Below are positions 1 through 10,477 of a stretch of DNA of 64,000 nucleotides, one piece after another; positions within the stretch are counted from its first letter, which is position 1; each line of letters starts with the position of its first letter. The stretch spans positions 124,001 through 188,000 of the forward strand of contig JAHIYE010000021.1 of NCBI GenBank assembly GCA_018815325.1, read 5' to 3'. Below the pieces are notes generated by a model. The model saw only the letters and a list, made by a program, of their open reading frames with translations. It searched no databases and had not been told where the DNA came from. The DNA is from Gammaproteobacteria bacterium (GTDB lineage: Bacteria; Pseudomonadota; Gammaproteobacteria; Burkholderiales; Burkholderiaceae_C). The position numbers and the translations under genes were made by a program.

Positions 1-570
1 TGGCGCACCACCCAATGTCTCCCGGAGCGGGGGCGTATCGGCATCTTCAACCGGTCCTACTATGAGGAAGTGCTGATCGTTCGTGTTCACCCTGAAATCC
101 TGCGGAGTCAGAAGCTCCCCGAGGGGGTGCACGGTGACAAGAATATCTGGCAGGAGCGCTACCGTTCGATATTGGACCTGGAAAGCCACCTGCATCGTAA
201 CGGCACGCGCATCGTCAAGTTCTTTCTCCATCTGTCCCAGGAGGAGCAGCGCAAGCGTTTTCTTGAGCGTATTGATCAGCCTGAAAAAAACTGGAAACTC
301 AGCCAGGCGGACATCGAGGAGAGGAAGCACTGGAAGAAATACATGACAGCCTATGAGGACTGCTTGAGTGCAACGAGTACGAAGGCCGCTCCCTGGTATG
401 TTGTGCCGGCAGACGACAAGGAAAACGCCCGCTTGATCATTGCCCAGGTGGTTCTTGAAACCTTCAAGTCATTGGACATGCGCTATCCAGAAGCAGACGA
501 AAAGCACCGGCAGGAGTTGCAGGCGATTCGCCAGCTATTGATGCAGGAAGCACCGTCGCCTACGAAATGA
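1..570 (+). CDS. ppk2: Polyphosphate kinase 2 (PPK2) family, C-terminal part (5' end outside window)
   Basis: The frame is open from the first base, so the gene begins before the window; 189 residues are visible. PPK2 enzymes transfer phosphate between polyphosphate and nucleotides in the cytoplasm. The visible part opens with a core segment ([20 protein letters not shown], about residues 12-31), followed by the lid/helical region with [37 protein letters not shown] and [11 protein letters not shown], a characteristic PPK2 run. The Walker A segment would lie upstream and cannot be seen, so the subclass (ADP-, AMP- or NMP-phosphorylating) cannot be assigned. The tail after PADDK is of ordinary length. 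The next gene converges from the other strand. Confidence 0.9.
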   Translation, partial: WRTTQCLPERGRIGIFNRSYYEEVLIVRVHPEILRSQKLPEGVHGDKNIWQERYRSILDLESHLHRNGTRIVKFFLHLSQEEQRKRFLERIDQPEKNWKLSQADIEERKHWKKYMTAYEDCLSATSTKAAPWYVVPADDKENARLIIAQVVLETFKSLDMRYPEADEKHRQELQAIRQLLMQEAPSPTK

Positions 571-691
571 GGGCTGACAGGCACTGTTCGCATCGAACTC
601 AGACGCGCTGCCCAGGCGCCTAGTTGCATGGCAATTGAAACGCTTGGCTCAGTCGGGGATTCGAGCGGAGCGGCGGCGAATCGCCAGGCCA

Positions 692-1054
692 TCAGGTCGC
701 GTATCGCACTTCCAGGATTTCGAATTCGATGGCTTCATGGTAGGTCTTGACGTCCTGCAAGGCCAGGTGCAGCAGGATCTTGGGCGCATAGGCTTTGATG
801 ACCCTGTGCAGAAGTGCGCCAATGACAATCATCGGCAAGCCCACCCATGCGTAACCCGACAGGCTCAGGGCCGTGCCAACGCCGAGAATCGGCAGGGAGA
901 TGCCGGTGACAAACAGGCGGTGCTTGACATATTTCTGGGCCCGTTCGGGATTGACGATCAACCGAAAACGTCCGGCGGGAAGACCACTGCGAAATTCCTC
1001 ATAAGGCACAAAAACAGGGCTGTTTGTGGCGGTGGACGTATCGGTCTCGTTCAT
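692..1054 (-). CDS. Small inner-membrane protein, function unknown
   Basis: A 120-residue protein with a polar N-terminus of about 45 residues, then two adjacent hydrophobic segments (about residues 47-66 and 70-88, joined by a short turn), and a soluble C-terminal tail (about 90-120) rich in charged residues. No enzymatic motif is visible. It is convergent with the polyphosphate kinase gene and divergent from the IlvD-type dehydratase gene, so it is probably monocistronic. I do not recognise the family. The topology would fit a hairpin-type inner-membrane protein with both ends in the cytoplasm. Confidence 0.65.
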   Translation of the reverse strand: MNETDTSTATNSPVFVPYEEFRSGLPAGRFRLIVNPERAQKYVKHRLFVTGISLPILGVGTALSLSGYAWVGLPMIVIGALLHRVIKAYAPKILLHLALQDVKTYHEAIEFEILEVRYAT

Positions 1055-1169
1055 GCTTTCTCGCAGGCAGATGATGGCTGGCGCAGTGTGTGCACCAAGG
1101 GATAGACCCGTATCTTAACCATGCCCCTGACGTGATAATGGCGGACACCTCATCTCAACCCCCTGTGCC

Positions 1170-2948
1170 ATGCCCAAAAAACCTGATGCCAGCAACGCCC
1201 CTGGTTCACACGCGATTTCCCCGCAGGACGAGACCACGGGCATGTCCCGCGGACTGGCCAGTTATGGCGACAAGGGTTTCTCGCTATTTCTACGTAAGGC
1301 TTTTATCAAGGGTGCCGGCTACACGGACAGTGCGCTGTCACGCCCCGTCATCGGCATCGCCAACACAGGCAGTGCCTATAACCCTTGTCATGGCAATGCG
1401 CCGCAGCTCATTGAGGCGGTCAAGCGTGGCATCCTGATGGCTGGTGGCCTGCCCATGGACTTCCCGACAATCTCTGTGCATGAGAGCTTTTCGTACCCCA
1501 CCAGCATGTATCTGCGCAACCTCATGTCGATCGACACCGAGGAGATGATTCGTGCGCAGCCCATGGATGCCGTGGTACTGATCGGCGGCTGTGACAAGAC
1601 CGTACCCGCTCAGCTCATGGGGGCTGCCTCGGCGGGTATCCCGGCAATTCAGCTCATCACGGGTTCCATGTTGACTGGTTCGCACCGCTCCGAACGTGTG
1701 GGCGCGTGCACCGACTGCCGCCGTTACTGGGCAAAATTTCGCGCCGAAGAAATCGATGCCGAAGAGATTGCGGATGTGAACAACCAGCTTGTGGCCAGTG
1801 TCGGCACCTGCTCTGTCATGGGCACGGCCAGCACCATGGCCTGTATCGCCGAGGCGCTGGGCATGACCGTGCCAGGCGGCGCCTCGCCGCCGGCGGTGAC
1901 GGCCGATCGCATCCGTGTGGCCGAGCACACAGGGGCACAGGCCGTCACCATGGCAAAAGAACGCCTGACCATCGACAAGGTCCTTACGGCGGATGCATTC
2001 GAGAACGCCATGCGCGTTTTGCTGGCGATTGGGGGGTCGACCAACGGTCTGGTACATCTGACGGCCATTGCGGGGCGACTGGGCTTCGAGGTTGACTTGA
2101 AGGCGCTGGATCGCATGGGACGTGAAACCCCGGTGCTGCTGGACCTGAAACCTTCGGGTGACCACTACATGGAGGATTTCCACCATGCCGGTGGCATGGC
2201 CACGCTGCTGCGTGAACTCAAGCCATTACTTAAGCTGGATGCGTTGACTGTGACGGGGCGCACTCTCGGCGAGGAGCTTGAGGCCGCTGGCCCGGGCTTC
2301 AAGCAGAACGTGGTGCGACCCATGTCCCATCCGATCTATCCGCAAGGCGGCATTGCCGTGCTGCAGGGCAATCTCGCGCCCGGAGGCGCCATCATCAAGC
2401 AGTCTGCGGCCAATCCGGCCCTGATGGAGCATGAGGGCCGAGCCGTTGTGTTCGAAAACGCCGAAGACCTTGCGCGACGCATCGACAGCGATGAGCTAGA
2501 TGTCAATGCCGATGACGTCCTTGTACTCAAGAACATTGGCCCCAAGGGCGCACCCGGCATGCCGGAAGCCGGCTACCTGCCGATTCCGCGCAAGCTGGCT
2601 CGTGCAGGAGTGAAGGACATGGTGCGTATTTCCGATGGCCGCATGAGTGGCACCGCGTTTGGCACCATCGTGCTGCACGTGACGCCCGAGTCGGCCATGG
2701 GGGCGCCGCTGGCCTATGTGCAAAACGGTGACCGTATCCGGCTCAGTGTGTCCCGTCGGGAGCTCACCCTGCTGGTGTCAGATGAAGAACTGGTCGCACG
2801 AGCCAAAGCGAAACCCATCTCCCCCCCGACCGCCGAGCGAGGTTACCGCAAACTCTTTCTGCAGACCGTGACGCAGGCTGATCAGGGGGTGGATTTCGAC
2901 TTCTTGCGTGCGCCAAGCCTGCAGGGGATCATTCCGAAATCGGAGTGA
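1170..2948 (+). CDS. IlvD/Edd-family dehydratase, probably a sugar-acid dehydratase
   Basis: The 592-residue product belongs to the dihydroxy-acid/6-phosphogluconate dehydratase family, Fe-S enzymes that dehydrate 2,3-dihydroxy acids to 2-keto-3-deoxy acids. Cysteines lie at about 73 (NPCHGN), 141 (GGCDKT) and 214 (VGTCSVMGTASTM). Their spacing (68 and 73) matches the three [2Fe-2S] ligands I recall for L-arabinonate dehydratase (59, 127, 200). The C-terminal domain carries the family signature ISDGRMSGTAFGT. No ilv genes lie nearby, so branched-chain amino-acid synthesis is not implied; an aldonate or related hydroxy acid is likelier. The start is uncertain: ATG at 1170 has no clear ribosome binding site and a Met at 1242 (MSRGLASYGDKG) is an alternative, nearer to where many relatives begin. 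Confidence 0.88.
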   Translation: MPKKPDASNAPGSHAISPQDETTGMSRGLASYGDKGFSLFLRKAFIKGAGYTDSALSRPVIGIANTGSAYNPCHGNAPQLIEAVKRGILMAGGLPMDFPTISVHESFSYPTSMYLRNLMSIDTEEMIRAQPMDAVVLIGGCDKTVPAQLMGAASAGIPAIQLITGSMLTGSHRSERVGACTDCRRYWAKFRAEEIDAEEIADVNNQLVASVGTCSVMGTASTMACIAEALGMTVPGGASPPAVTADRIRVAEHTGAQAVTMAKERLTIDKVLTADAFENAMRVLLAIGGSTNGLVHLTAIAGRLGFEVDLKALDRMGRETPVLLDLKPSGDHYMEDFHHAGGMATLLRELKPLLKLDALTVTGRTLGEELEAAGPGFKQNVVRPMSHPIYPQGGIAVLQGNLAPGGAIIKQSAANPALMEHEGRAVVFENAEDLARRIDSDELDVNADDVLVLKNIGPKGAPGMPEAGYLPIPRKLARAGVKDMVRISDGRMSGTAFGTIVLHVTPESAMGAPLAYVQNGDRIRLSVSRRELTLLVSDEELVARAKAKPISPPTAERGYRKLFLQTVTQADQGVDFDFLRAPSLQGIIPKSE

Positions 2949-3000
2949 AGCACTTCGCGGGCATCGCGGTCCGGTAACTGGGGCTGTGTGCCGCCCAAAC

Positions 3001-3917
3001 TCAAGGCGCCTCTTTTTTCAGCAACAGGGCTGCGTCATACAGCGCGTTGCGAGAGCCCCCGGTGATTTCGGCGGCGAGTTTGACGGCTGATTTGAGTGGT
3101 AACTCCGCCAGCAGCAAGCGTAGTACACGTTCGTCCTGCCCCGTCTCCGCGGCGACCTTGGCCGGGTGCAAGACCAGCACAAACTCGCCGCGCGCCCGGT
3201 TGGGCTGCGCTGTCAGCCAAGCAGGGAAGTCCGATGCACCGAGCGTGGTGATTTCTTCGTATTGCTTGGTTAACTCGCGACCCACCGTCAGCCTGCGTTC
3301 ACCCAGCGTGGCCAGCGCGGCAGCCAATGCCTCGATGCGGTGGGGTGCTTCAAGCATGACCACGGCGCGTGCTTCATCCGCCAGCTTGTCGACGGCCAGC
3401 GTGCGTTCGGTCGCTTTCACGGGCAGAAAGCCAGCGAACACAAAGCCTTCACTCTGACTGCCTTCAGGTGCAAGTCCTGCCACGCTGAGCGCCGTCGTGA
3501 CACTGCTGGCGCCGGGCAGGGGGACGATGGCCAAGCCCTGGGCGCGTACCGCAGCGACCAGACGGGCGCCCGGATCGCTGATGGCCGGGGTGCCTGCATC
3601 ACTGACATAGGCCATGCGCTGGCCTTGTTGCAAGCGTGCTATCACGACGGCGGCGGCCTCGGCTTCATTGTGCTGGTGCAGCGCCATGAGCTGCTGCGAG
3701 GTCTTGTCGATGCCGTAGGCACGCAGCATGGCGTGCGTGTGCCGGGTGTCCTCGCAAGCCACGGCGTCTGCGAGATGGAGCACATGCAGCGCCCGCAGCG
3801 TGATGTCGGCCAGGTTGCCGATCGGGGTGGCCACCACATACAGGGCGCCCTGCGGATAATGCTGCATGGCAGCCGCATCGTGAGCGGCGCTCAGGGCAGA
3901 AGTGAAAGAAGCGCTCA

Positions 3918-3918
<1 letters not shown>
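3001..3918 (-). CDS. rsmI: 16S rRNA (cytidine-1402-2'-O)-methyltransferase RsmI
   Basis: SAM-dependent tetrapyrrole-methylase-fold enzyme that 2'-O-methylates C1402 in the decoding centre of 16S rRNA. The N-terminal signature GALYVVATPIGNLADITLRA and the SAM-site segment YVSDAGTPAISDPGARLV are intact, and the length (305) is normal. The start appears to be TTG at 3918: a GGAG lies about nine bases upstream on the minus strand, and the extra N-terminal residues before the conserved core are usual in relatives. ATG at 3867 is the alternative. The TTG and the ATG of the divergent yraN share base 3918, so there is no intergenic space. The rsmI-yraN neighbourhood is conserved across proteobacteria. 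Confidence 0.93.
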
Positions 3919-5607
<1,689 letters not shown>

Positions 5608-5684
5608 GCGTGAGGCAGCTCAGCTGATCGGCCCTACTTGAGCCGCTTGATCAGGCCGTCGGTGTCCCTGCGCTGACGGAGACG

Positions 5685-6821
5685 TCAGACGATGGCGAAG
5701 TTTTCGGTGCCGGCGCTCAAGTCTTGTGTCTTGCCCCGCTGGCTGTTGAGCTTGATCTGCAGGCGCAGGTCATTCAGCGAGTCGGCATTGCGCAGCGCAT
5801 CCTCGTAGCTGATGATGTTGTTCTCGTAGGCGTCGAACAATGCCTGATCAAAGGTCTGCATGCCCAGGTTGCGGCTTTTCTTCATGACCTCCTTGATTTC
5901 GGAGACCTCGCCCTTGAAGATCAGATCGGAGATCAGCGGGGTGTTGAGCAAGACCTCTACCGCTGCATGCCGGCCCTTGCCGTCCTGCTTGGGGATCAGT
6001 CGTTGCGATACCAGGGCCTTGAGGTTGAGCGACAAGTCCATCAGCAACTGGGGTCGCCGCTCCTCGGGGAAGAAGTTAATGATGCGGTCCAGGGCCTGGT
6101 TGGCACTGTTGGCGTGCAGTGTGGCCAGACACAGGTGGCCCGTCTCGGCAAAGGCCACGGCATGCTCCATGGTTTCGCGGTCGCGGATCTCACCCATGAG
6201 GATCACGTCGGGGGCCTGGCGCAAGGTGTTTTTCAGGGCGATTTCCCAGTTGTCGGTGTCAATGCCGACCTCGCGCTGTGTCACCACGCAGTTCTTGTGC
6301 ATGTGCAGGAACTCCACCGGGTCCTCGATCGTGATGATGTGGCCGTAGGAGTTTTCGTTGCGCCAGTCCACCATGGCCGCCAGCGTGGTGGATTTGCCGG
6401 AGCCGGTGGCGCCCACCAGAATGCACAGGCCGCGCTTGGACTGGACGACTTCTTTCAGCACCTGGGGCACACCGAGGCCGTCGATGGTTGGCAGGGTGAT
6501 GGGAATGACCCGCATGACCATGCCCACCTTGCCTTGTTGCACAAAGGCGTTGACGCGGAAGCGTCCGAGACCGGGCGGAGAGATGGCGAAGTTGCACTCC
6601 TTGGTGCGCTCGAATTCAGCGATCTGTTTGTCATTCATGACCGAGCGTGCCAGCGCCAGCGTGTGGGCGGCGGTCAGGGGCTGGGGCGAGACCTTGGTGA
6701 GTTTGCCGTCCACCTTGACCGCTGGCGGGAAGTCGCCCGTGATGAACAGGTCACTGCCATTGCGGCTGACCATGAGTTTGAGCAGGTCATTGATGAATTT
6801 GGTGGCTTGATCGCGTTCCAT
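5685..6821 (-). CDS. pilU: Type IV pilus retraction ATPase PilU
   Basis: 378-residue GspE/PilT-superfamily ATPase that works with PilT in pilus retraction at the cytoplasmic base of the machine. It has Walker A GATGSGKST, the Asp box IITIEDPVEFLH, Walker B-region VILMGEIRDRETMEHAV and the His box TGHLCLATLHANSANQALDRI. The C-terminal extension beyond the PilT core (QIKLNSQRGK...) is characteristic of PilU. I place the start at ATG 6821 because GAAAGGAGC lies just upstream on the minus strand; an earlier in-frame start at 6914 would add an atypical 31 residues encoded by repeat-like intergenic DNA. It lies downstream of pilT on the same strand with a gap of about 144 bases holding a GC-rich repeat. 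Confidence 0.95.
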   Translation of the reverse strand: MERDQATKFINDLLKLMVSRNGSDLFITGDFPPAVKVDGKLTKVSPQPLTAAHTLALARSVMNDKQIAEFERTKECNFAISPPGLGRFRVNAFVQQGKVGMVMRVIPITLPTIDGLGVPQVLKEVVQSKRGLCILVGATGSGKSTTLAAMVDWRNENSYGHIITIEDPVEFLHMHKNCVVTQREVGIDTDNWEIALKNTLRQAPDVILMGEIRDRETMEHAVAFAETGHLCLATLHANSANQALDRIINFFPEERRPQLLMDLSLNLKALVSQRLIPKQDGKGRHAAVEVLLNTPLISDLIFKGEVSEIKEVMKKSRNLGMQTFDQALFDAYENNIISYEDALRNADSLNDLRLQIKLNSQRGKTQDLSAGTENFAIV

Positions 6822-6877
6822 CAGAACAGCTCCTTTCAGTGAACTCAATAATGGTCTTATTCGGGGAACACTGTGGA

Positions 6878-6945
6878 GCCGGCTTTGCCGGTTCACTGGT
6901 GTTGCCCCCTGCAAGGGGGGTGGCGAAGCGACACGCCGTGCGCGT
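6878..6945. repeat. GC-rich REP-like hairpin element between pilT and pilU
   Basis: The pilT-pilU gap holds two close inverted repeats: GAGCCGGC...GCCGGTTC at about 6875-6894, and CCCCCT/AGGGGG with a three-base loop at 6905-6919, followed by GGCGAAGCGACACG. Elements of this form are, as far as I recall, scattered through intergenic regions of Comamonadaceae. It could protect or attenuate the pilT-pilU message. No T-run follows, so it is not a standard terminator. Confidence 0.45.
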
Positions 6946-6965
6946 AGCCTGGGGGTGTGCCATAA

Positions 6966-8009
6966 CTACCCCGGGAAATTTTCCGGAATCTTGGCCTTGC
7001 CGCGTGCCTCGGCCGGGCTGATGATATTGCGTTTGACCAGCTCGGTCAGGTTCTGGTCCAGTGTCTGCATGCCCACGCTGTTGCCGGTCTGGATACTGGA
7101 GTACATCTGGGCCACCTTGGCCTCGCGGATCAGGTTGCGGATGGCGCTGGTACCCAGCATGATCTCGTGCGCGGCGACACGGCCCAGACCATCCTTGGTC
7201 TTGCACAGGGTCTGCGAGATCACGGCCTGCAGCGACTCCGACAGCATGGCGCGCACCATTTCCTTCTCTTCAGCCGGGAACACGTCGATGATCCGGTCGA
7301 TGGTCTTGGCTGCGCTGGAGGTGTGCAGCGTGCCGAACACCAGGTGGCCGGTTTCGGCTGCCGTCATGGCCAGGCGGATGGTCTCCAGGTCACGCATCTC
7401 GCCCACCAGAATCGCGTCAGGGTCTTCGCGCAGTGCGGATTTGAGCGCGGCGGCAAAGCTCAGTGTATGGGGGCCGACCTCACGCTGGTTGATCAGGCAT
7501 TTTTTGGACTCGTGCACGAACTCGATAGGGTCTTCCACCGTGAGAATGTGGCCCTGCTCGGTTTCGTTGAGAAAGTTGACCATGGCCGCCAGCGTGGTGG
7601 ACTTGCCCGAACCGGTGGGGCCGGTCACCAGTACCAGGCCGCGCGGCTTGAGCGCCAGATCGCCAAAGATCTTGGGCGCGTTGAGCTGCTCCAGCGTCAG
7701 GATCTTGGAGGGAATGGTACGGAACACCGCACCCGCGCCACGGTTGTGGTTGAACGCGTTGACGCGAAAACGCGCCAGACCTTCGATTTCGAAGGAGAAG
7801 TCAATCTCCAGAAACTCTTCGTACAGCTTGCGCTGGGTGTCGTTCATGATGTCGTACACCATGGCGTGAACGGTCTTGTGGTCCAGCGGCTCGACGTTGA
7901 TGCGGCGCACATCGCCATGGACGCGGATCATGGGGGGCAGGCCGGCTGACAGATGCAGGTCAGATGCCTTGTTCTTGACACTGAAGGCAAGCAGTTGGGT
8001 AATGTCCAC
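6966..8009 (-). CDS. pilT: Type IV pilus twitching motility ATPase PilT
   Basis: 347-residue PilT, the hexameric ATPase that powers pilus retraction. Key motifs: GPTGSGKST (Walker A), ILTVEDPIEFVH (Asp box), AILVGEMRDLETIRLAM (Walker B region), TGHLVFGTLHTSSAAKTIDRI (His box) and the conserved AIRNLIRE of the C-terminal domain. The start is best read as GTG at 8009, giving the canonical N-terminus (V/M)DITQLLAFSVKNKASDLH with a GAGGG ribosome binding site just upstream; ATG codons further up would add 14 unusual residues. It is divergent from yggS across about 34 bases, a neighbourhood shared by many beta- and gammaproteobacteria. Confidence 0.95.
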   Translation of the reverse strand: MDITQLLAFSVKNKASDLHLSAGLPPMIRVHGDVRRINVEPLDHKTVHAMVYDIMNDTQRKLYEEFLEIDFSFEIEGLARFRVNAFNHNRGAGAVFRTIPSKILTLEQLNAPKIFGDLALKPRGLVLVTGPTGSGKSTTLAAMVNFLNETEQGHILTVEDPIEFVHESKKCLINQREVGPHTLSFAAALKSALREDPDAILVGEMRDLETIRLAMTAAETGHLVFGTLHTSSAAKTIDRIIDVFPAEEKEMVRAMLSESLQAVISQTLCKTKDGLGRVAAHEIMLGTSAIRNLIREAKVAQMYSSIQTGNSVGMQTLDQNLTELVKRNIISPAEARGKAKIPENFPG

Positions 8010-8043
8010 AAATCCCTCTATCGTTTGGTACGCTTGGACCATT

Positions 8044-8739
8044 ATGACCATGATTAGCGATCATCTTGATACCGTTCGTTCGCGCATCGCTGCCGCGTGT
8101 CATGCCGCTGGGCGTGACGAGCGCGAAGTCACCCTGCTCGCGGTCTCCAAGACCGTTGGCCCGGAGGCCGTGGCCGAGGCTGTTGCTGCAGGGCAGCAGG
8201 CCTTTGGCGAAAACTACATCCAGGAGGGGGTGGAAAAAATGGCCTTGCTGCGGCACCTGTCGCTGCAGTGGCATTGCATCGGCCCCGTGCAAAGCAACAA
8301 GACGCGTCTGGTGGCGGAGCACTTTGACTGGGTGCAAACAGTGGACCGGCTCAAGGTGGCCGAACGCCTGAGTGCGCAACGTCCCGAGGGGATGCCGCCC
8401 TTGCAGATCTGTATTCAGGTCAATGTCGATGGCGGCCTCACCAAGGCCGGTGTGACGCCGCAGGATGCTCTGGCGCTGGCCCGCCAGATCGCGCCGCTGC
8501 CGCAACTGCAATTGCGCGGGATCATGTGCATACCCGAGCCTGCTCCTGATTTTGTAGCGGCATGCGAAGTTTTTTCGAGGGCAAGAGCCATTTTTGATGA
8601 CATGAAGGCGGCCGGGCTGGCACTCGATACCCTGTCCATGGGCATGACCGCCGACCTCGAGGCTGCCATCCAGTCAGGCAGCACCCTGGTGCGGGTAGGC
8701 ACCGCCATCTTTGGTGGCCGTCCACGGACGCGGGACTGA
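8044..8739 (+). CDS. yggS: Pyridoxal phosphate homeostasis protein (YggS/PROSC family)
   Basis: 231-residue fold-type III PLP-binding protein that buffers PLP and affects amino-acid/keto-acid balance in the cytoplasm; not known as an enzyme. Signatures: LLAVSKTVGPEAV (PLP Lys in AVSK), FGENYIQE, WHCIGPVQSNK, and the phosphate-binding end LSMGMTADLEAAIQSGSTLVRVGTAIFG. The start may be ATG 8044 or ATG 8050. It is divergent from pilT. A copy of the short dispersed AT-rich palindrome (8542-8558) is read in frame here, in the stretch PEPAPDFVAACE, where the family is variable. Confidence 0.93.
   Translation: MTMISDHLDTVRSRIAAACHAAGRDEREVTLLAVSKTVGPEAVAEAVAAGQQAFGENYIQEGVEKMALLRHLSLQWHCIGPVQSNKTRLVAEHFDWVQTVDRLKVAERLSAQRPEGMPPLQICIQVNVDGGLTKAGVTPQDALALARQIAPLPQLQLRGIMCIPEPAPDFVAACEVFSRARAIFDDMKAAGLALDTLSMGMTADLEAAIQSGSTLVRVGTAIFGGRPRTRD
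8542..8558. repeat. Dispersed AT-rich palindrome, copy 1 (inside yggS)
   Basis: GCTCCTGATTTTGTAGC, a degenerate copy of the roughly 17-bp element GCTAyTGAwTTnaTAGC found six times in this window. It lies within a coding region and is translated in frame. Confidence 0.5.
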
Positions 8740-8843
8740 GTGGCACGGCAGGCGTACCATGCATCCCGTGCACGCGAGCGCCAGCAGCGGCACTGCCCCG
8801 CTGAAATTGCCCACGCCCTACCTGATTTTCTGGAGTTAGCTGC

Positions 8844-9884
8844 ATGAACACATCTTTGTCTACCGCCCCCGGGGCGGCCCGGCCTGCGCGCAGCAAGTGG
8901 CGCCGCATCGCACTGGGCGTACTGGGCGCGCTGGTACTGGCCGGACTGGTGTTTTTCGCCGGGCCGCGCAACGCCTTCGGCCCCAACGCTCCAACGGCCA
9001 GGCCGATGCCACCGCAAGCGCTTGGCGAACTCGATGGCTGGCTCAAGACGAGCGAGCAGGCCTTTGTGGACATCCGTCCCGGCACCGCCAAGGGCATTGT
9101 CTGGAATGGGGTCCCGGGCCAGCGTACGCCCTGGGCTGTGGTTTACCTGCATGGTTTTACTGCCAGCCGGCTGGAGACGGCGCCGGTGGCTGAGAAAGTG
9201 GCCCAGGCGCTGGGGGCCAATGTGTTCTATACCCGGCTGGCCGGGCATGGCCGCAGCAGCGAAGCCATGGGCGAAGCCAGCGTGCAGGACTGGCTGGCCG
9301 ATGCGACGGAAGCGCTGCGTATCGGCCAGAGTCTGGGTGAGCGCGTGCTCGTGATCAGTTGCTCCACGGGCTCAACACTGGCAAGCTGGCTGGCCCTGAC
9401 GCCCGAGGGGGCGCAAGTGGCGGCTCATGTCTTCATCTCGCCCAACTTTGGCCCCAAGGACAAGCGCACCGAAATCATCAACGGCCCCTGGGGCCAGCAG
9501 ATCGTCGGCTTGATCCAGGGCGACAGCGTGGGCCAGCCCTCGGATGACCTGCGCGAAAACCAGGCCTGGACCAAGCGCTACCCGACGCGCGCCCTGTTCC
9601 CGATGATGGCGCTGGTCAAGTCGGTGCGCGAGAGCGATTTGCCGGCCTTCAAGACTCCGCTGCTGCTGCTCTACAGCGAGCGCGACCAGACCGTGGATCC
9701 GGAACTCACCAAGGCGGCTTTTGCCCGCATCGGCTCGCCGCTGAAGACGCTGGAGGCGGTGAATTACAGCAAAAGCCAGGGCCAGCATGTACTGGCTGGT
9801 GACATCCGTGCGCCGGAGGCCACGGCGCCCATGGCCGCGAGCATCGTGAAGTGGGTGACGGCGCTGCCTGCGGCAGCGCGCTGA
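8844..9884 (+). CDS. Membrane-anchored or exported alpha/beta hydrolase
   Basis: 346 residues. A basic N-terminus and one hydrophobic segment (about 24-40) suggest a signal anchor or uncleaved signal. The hydrolase domain follows from about residue 90: oxyanion region VVYLHGFTASRLE, FYTRLAGHGRS, and nucleophile elbow VISCSTGSTLASWLAL with Ser in S-C-S-T-G, so the first Gly of GxSxG is replaced by Ser, which the family tolerates. The acid is probably Asp in YSERDQTVDPE and the base His in SKSQGQHVLAGD. The substrate is unknown; a carboxylesterase or lipase-like role is likely. It stands alone between yggS and putR. Confidence 0.8.
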   Translation: MNTSLSTAPGAARPARSKWRRIALGVLGALVLAGLVFFAGPRNAFGPNAPTARPMPPQALGELDGWLKTSEQAFVDIRPGTAKGIVWNGVPGQRTPWAVVYLHGFTASRLETAPVAEKVAQALGANVFYTRLAGHGRSSEAMGEASVQDWLADATEALRIGQSLGERVLVISCSTGSTLASWLALTPEGAQVAAHVFISPNFGPKDKRTEIINGPWGQQIVGLIQGDSVGQPSDDLRENQAWTKRYPTRALFPMMALVKSVRESDLPAFKTPLLLLYSERDQTVDPELTKAAFARIGSPLKTLEAVNYSKSQGQHVLAGDIRAPEATAPMAASIVKWVTALPAAAR

Positions 9885-9903
9885 ACCCGGCACCGGCTGG
9901 CGC

Positions 9904-10383
9904 TCACGTGAGCGCTAGGTGGGTGGAGTTTTTCACCTCTTCCATCACGGCATAAGTACGTGTTTCGCGCACACCGGGCAGTTGCCACAGCACGCTGCCG
10001 GCGAACTCGCGGTAGGCCGGCATGTCGGCCATGCGGGTCTTGAGCAGGTAATCAAAACCACCCGCCACCATGTGGCACTCCATGATCTCCGGGTGCACCT
10101 GCACCGCGGCCTTGAAGGCATCAAACACATTGGGCGTGGTGCGGTCCAGCAGCACTTCCACAAATACCAGCATGCCCGCCCCCAGTTTGAGCGGGTTCAG
10201 CCGGGCCTCGTAGCCCAGGATGTAGCCGTCGCGGGTCAGCCGCTGCACCCGGGCCAGCACGGCTGTAGGAGACAGGCTCACGGCCTCGGCCAGCTTGAGG
10301 TTGGACAGACGACCATCTGACTGCAAGACACTCAGAATTTTCAAGTCAATGCGATCAATATCGGTCTCAATGTGGATGTTCAT
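9904..10383 (-). CDS. putR: Lrp/AsnC-family regulator of proline utilisation (PutR-like)
   Basis: 159-residue Lrp/AsnC regulator: N-terminal helix-turn-helix (IDLKILSVLQSDGRLSNLKLAEAVSLSPTAVLARVQRL, given here only as location about residues 10-45) and a C-terminal RAM ligand-binding domain ending VRETRTYAVMEEVKN. It is transcribed divergently from putA and a perfect dyad lies between them, so it is most simply the proline-responsive activator of putA. A general Lrp role is possible but the context argues for PutR/BkdR-type local control. Confidence 0.85.
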   Translation of the reverse strand: MNIHIETDIDRIDLKILSVLQSDGRLSNLKLAEAVSLSPTAVLARVQRLTRDGYILGYEARLNPLKLGAGMLVFVEVLLDRTTPNVFDAFKAAVQVHPEIMECHMVAGGFDYLLKTRMADMPAYREFAGSVLWQLPGVRETRTYAVMEEVKNSTHLALT

Positions 10384-10421
10384 TGGTGATAAGTTCGTTT
10401 TTATGAAGTCAATATAGTCAG

Positions 10422-10437
10422 AAATTCATGTGAATTT
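10422..10437. promoter_or_regulatory. Dyad operator between putR and putA (Lrp-type site)
   Basis: AAATTCA-TG-TGAATTT is a perfect 7-bp inverted repeat with a 2-bp spacer in the 94-base divergent gap. AT-rich dyads of this size are typical Lrp/AsnC sites. It lies 38 bases before the probable putA start and about 40 before the putR start. Confidence 0.6.
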
Positions 10438-10477
10438 TAGACAGGATGGTGCTTGTCCATCACGTTTGAACTTCACC

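Noticed and set aside
1170-2948. Housekeeping ilvD (branched-chain amino acid synthesis)
   Set aside because: The Cys spacing and the absence of ilv neighbours fit the sugar-acid dehydratase branch better, although the two cannot be separated with certainty by eye.
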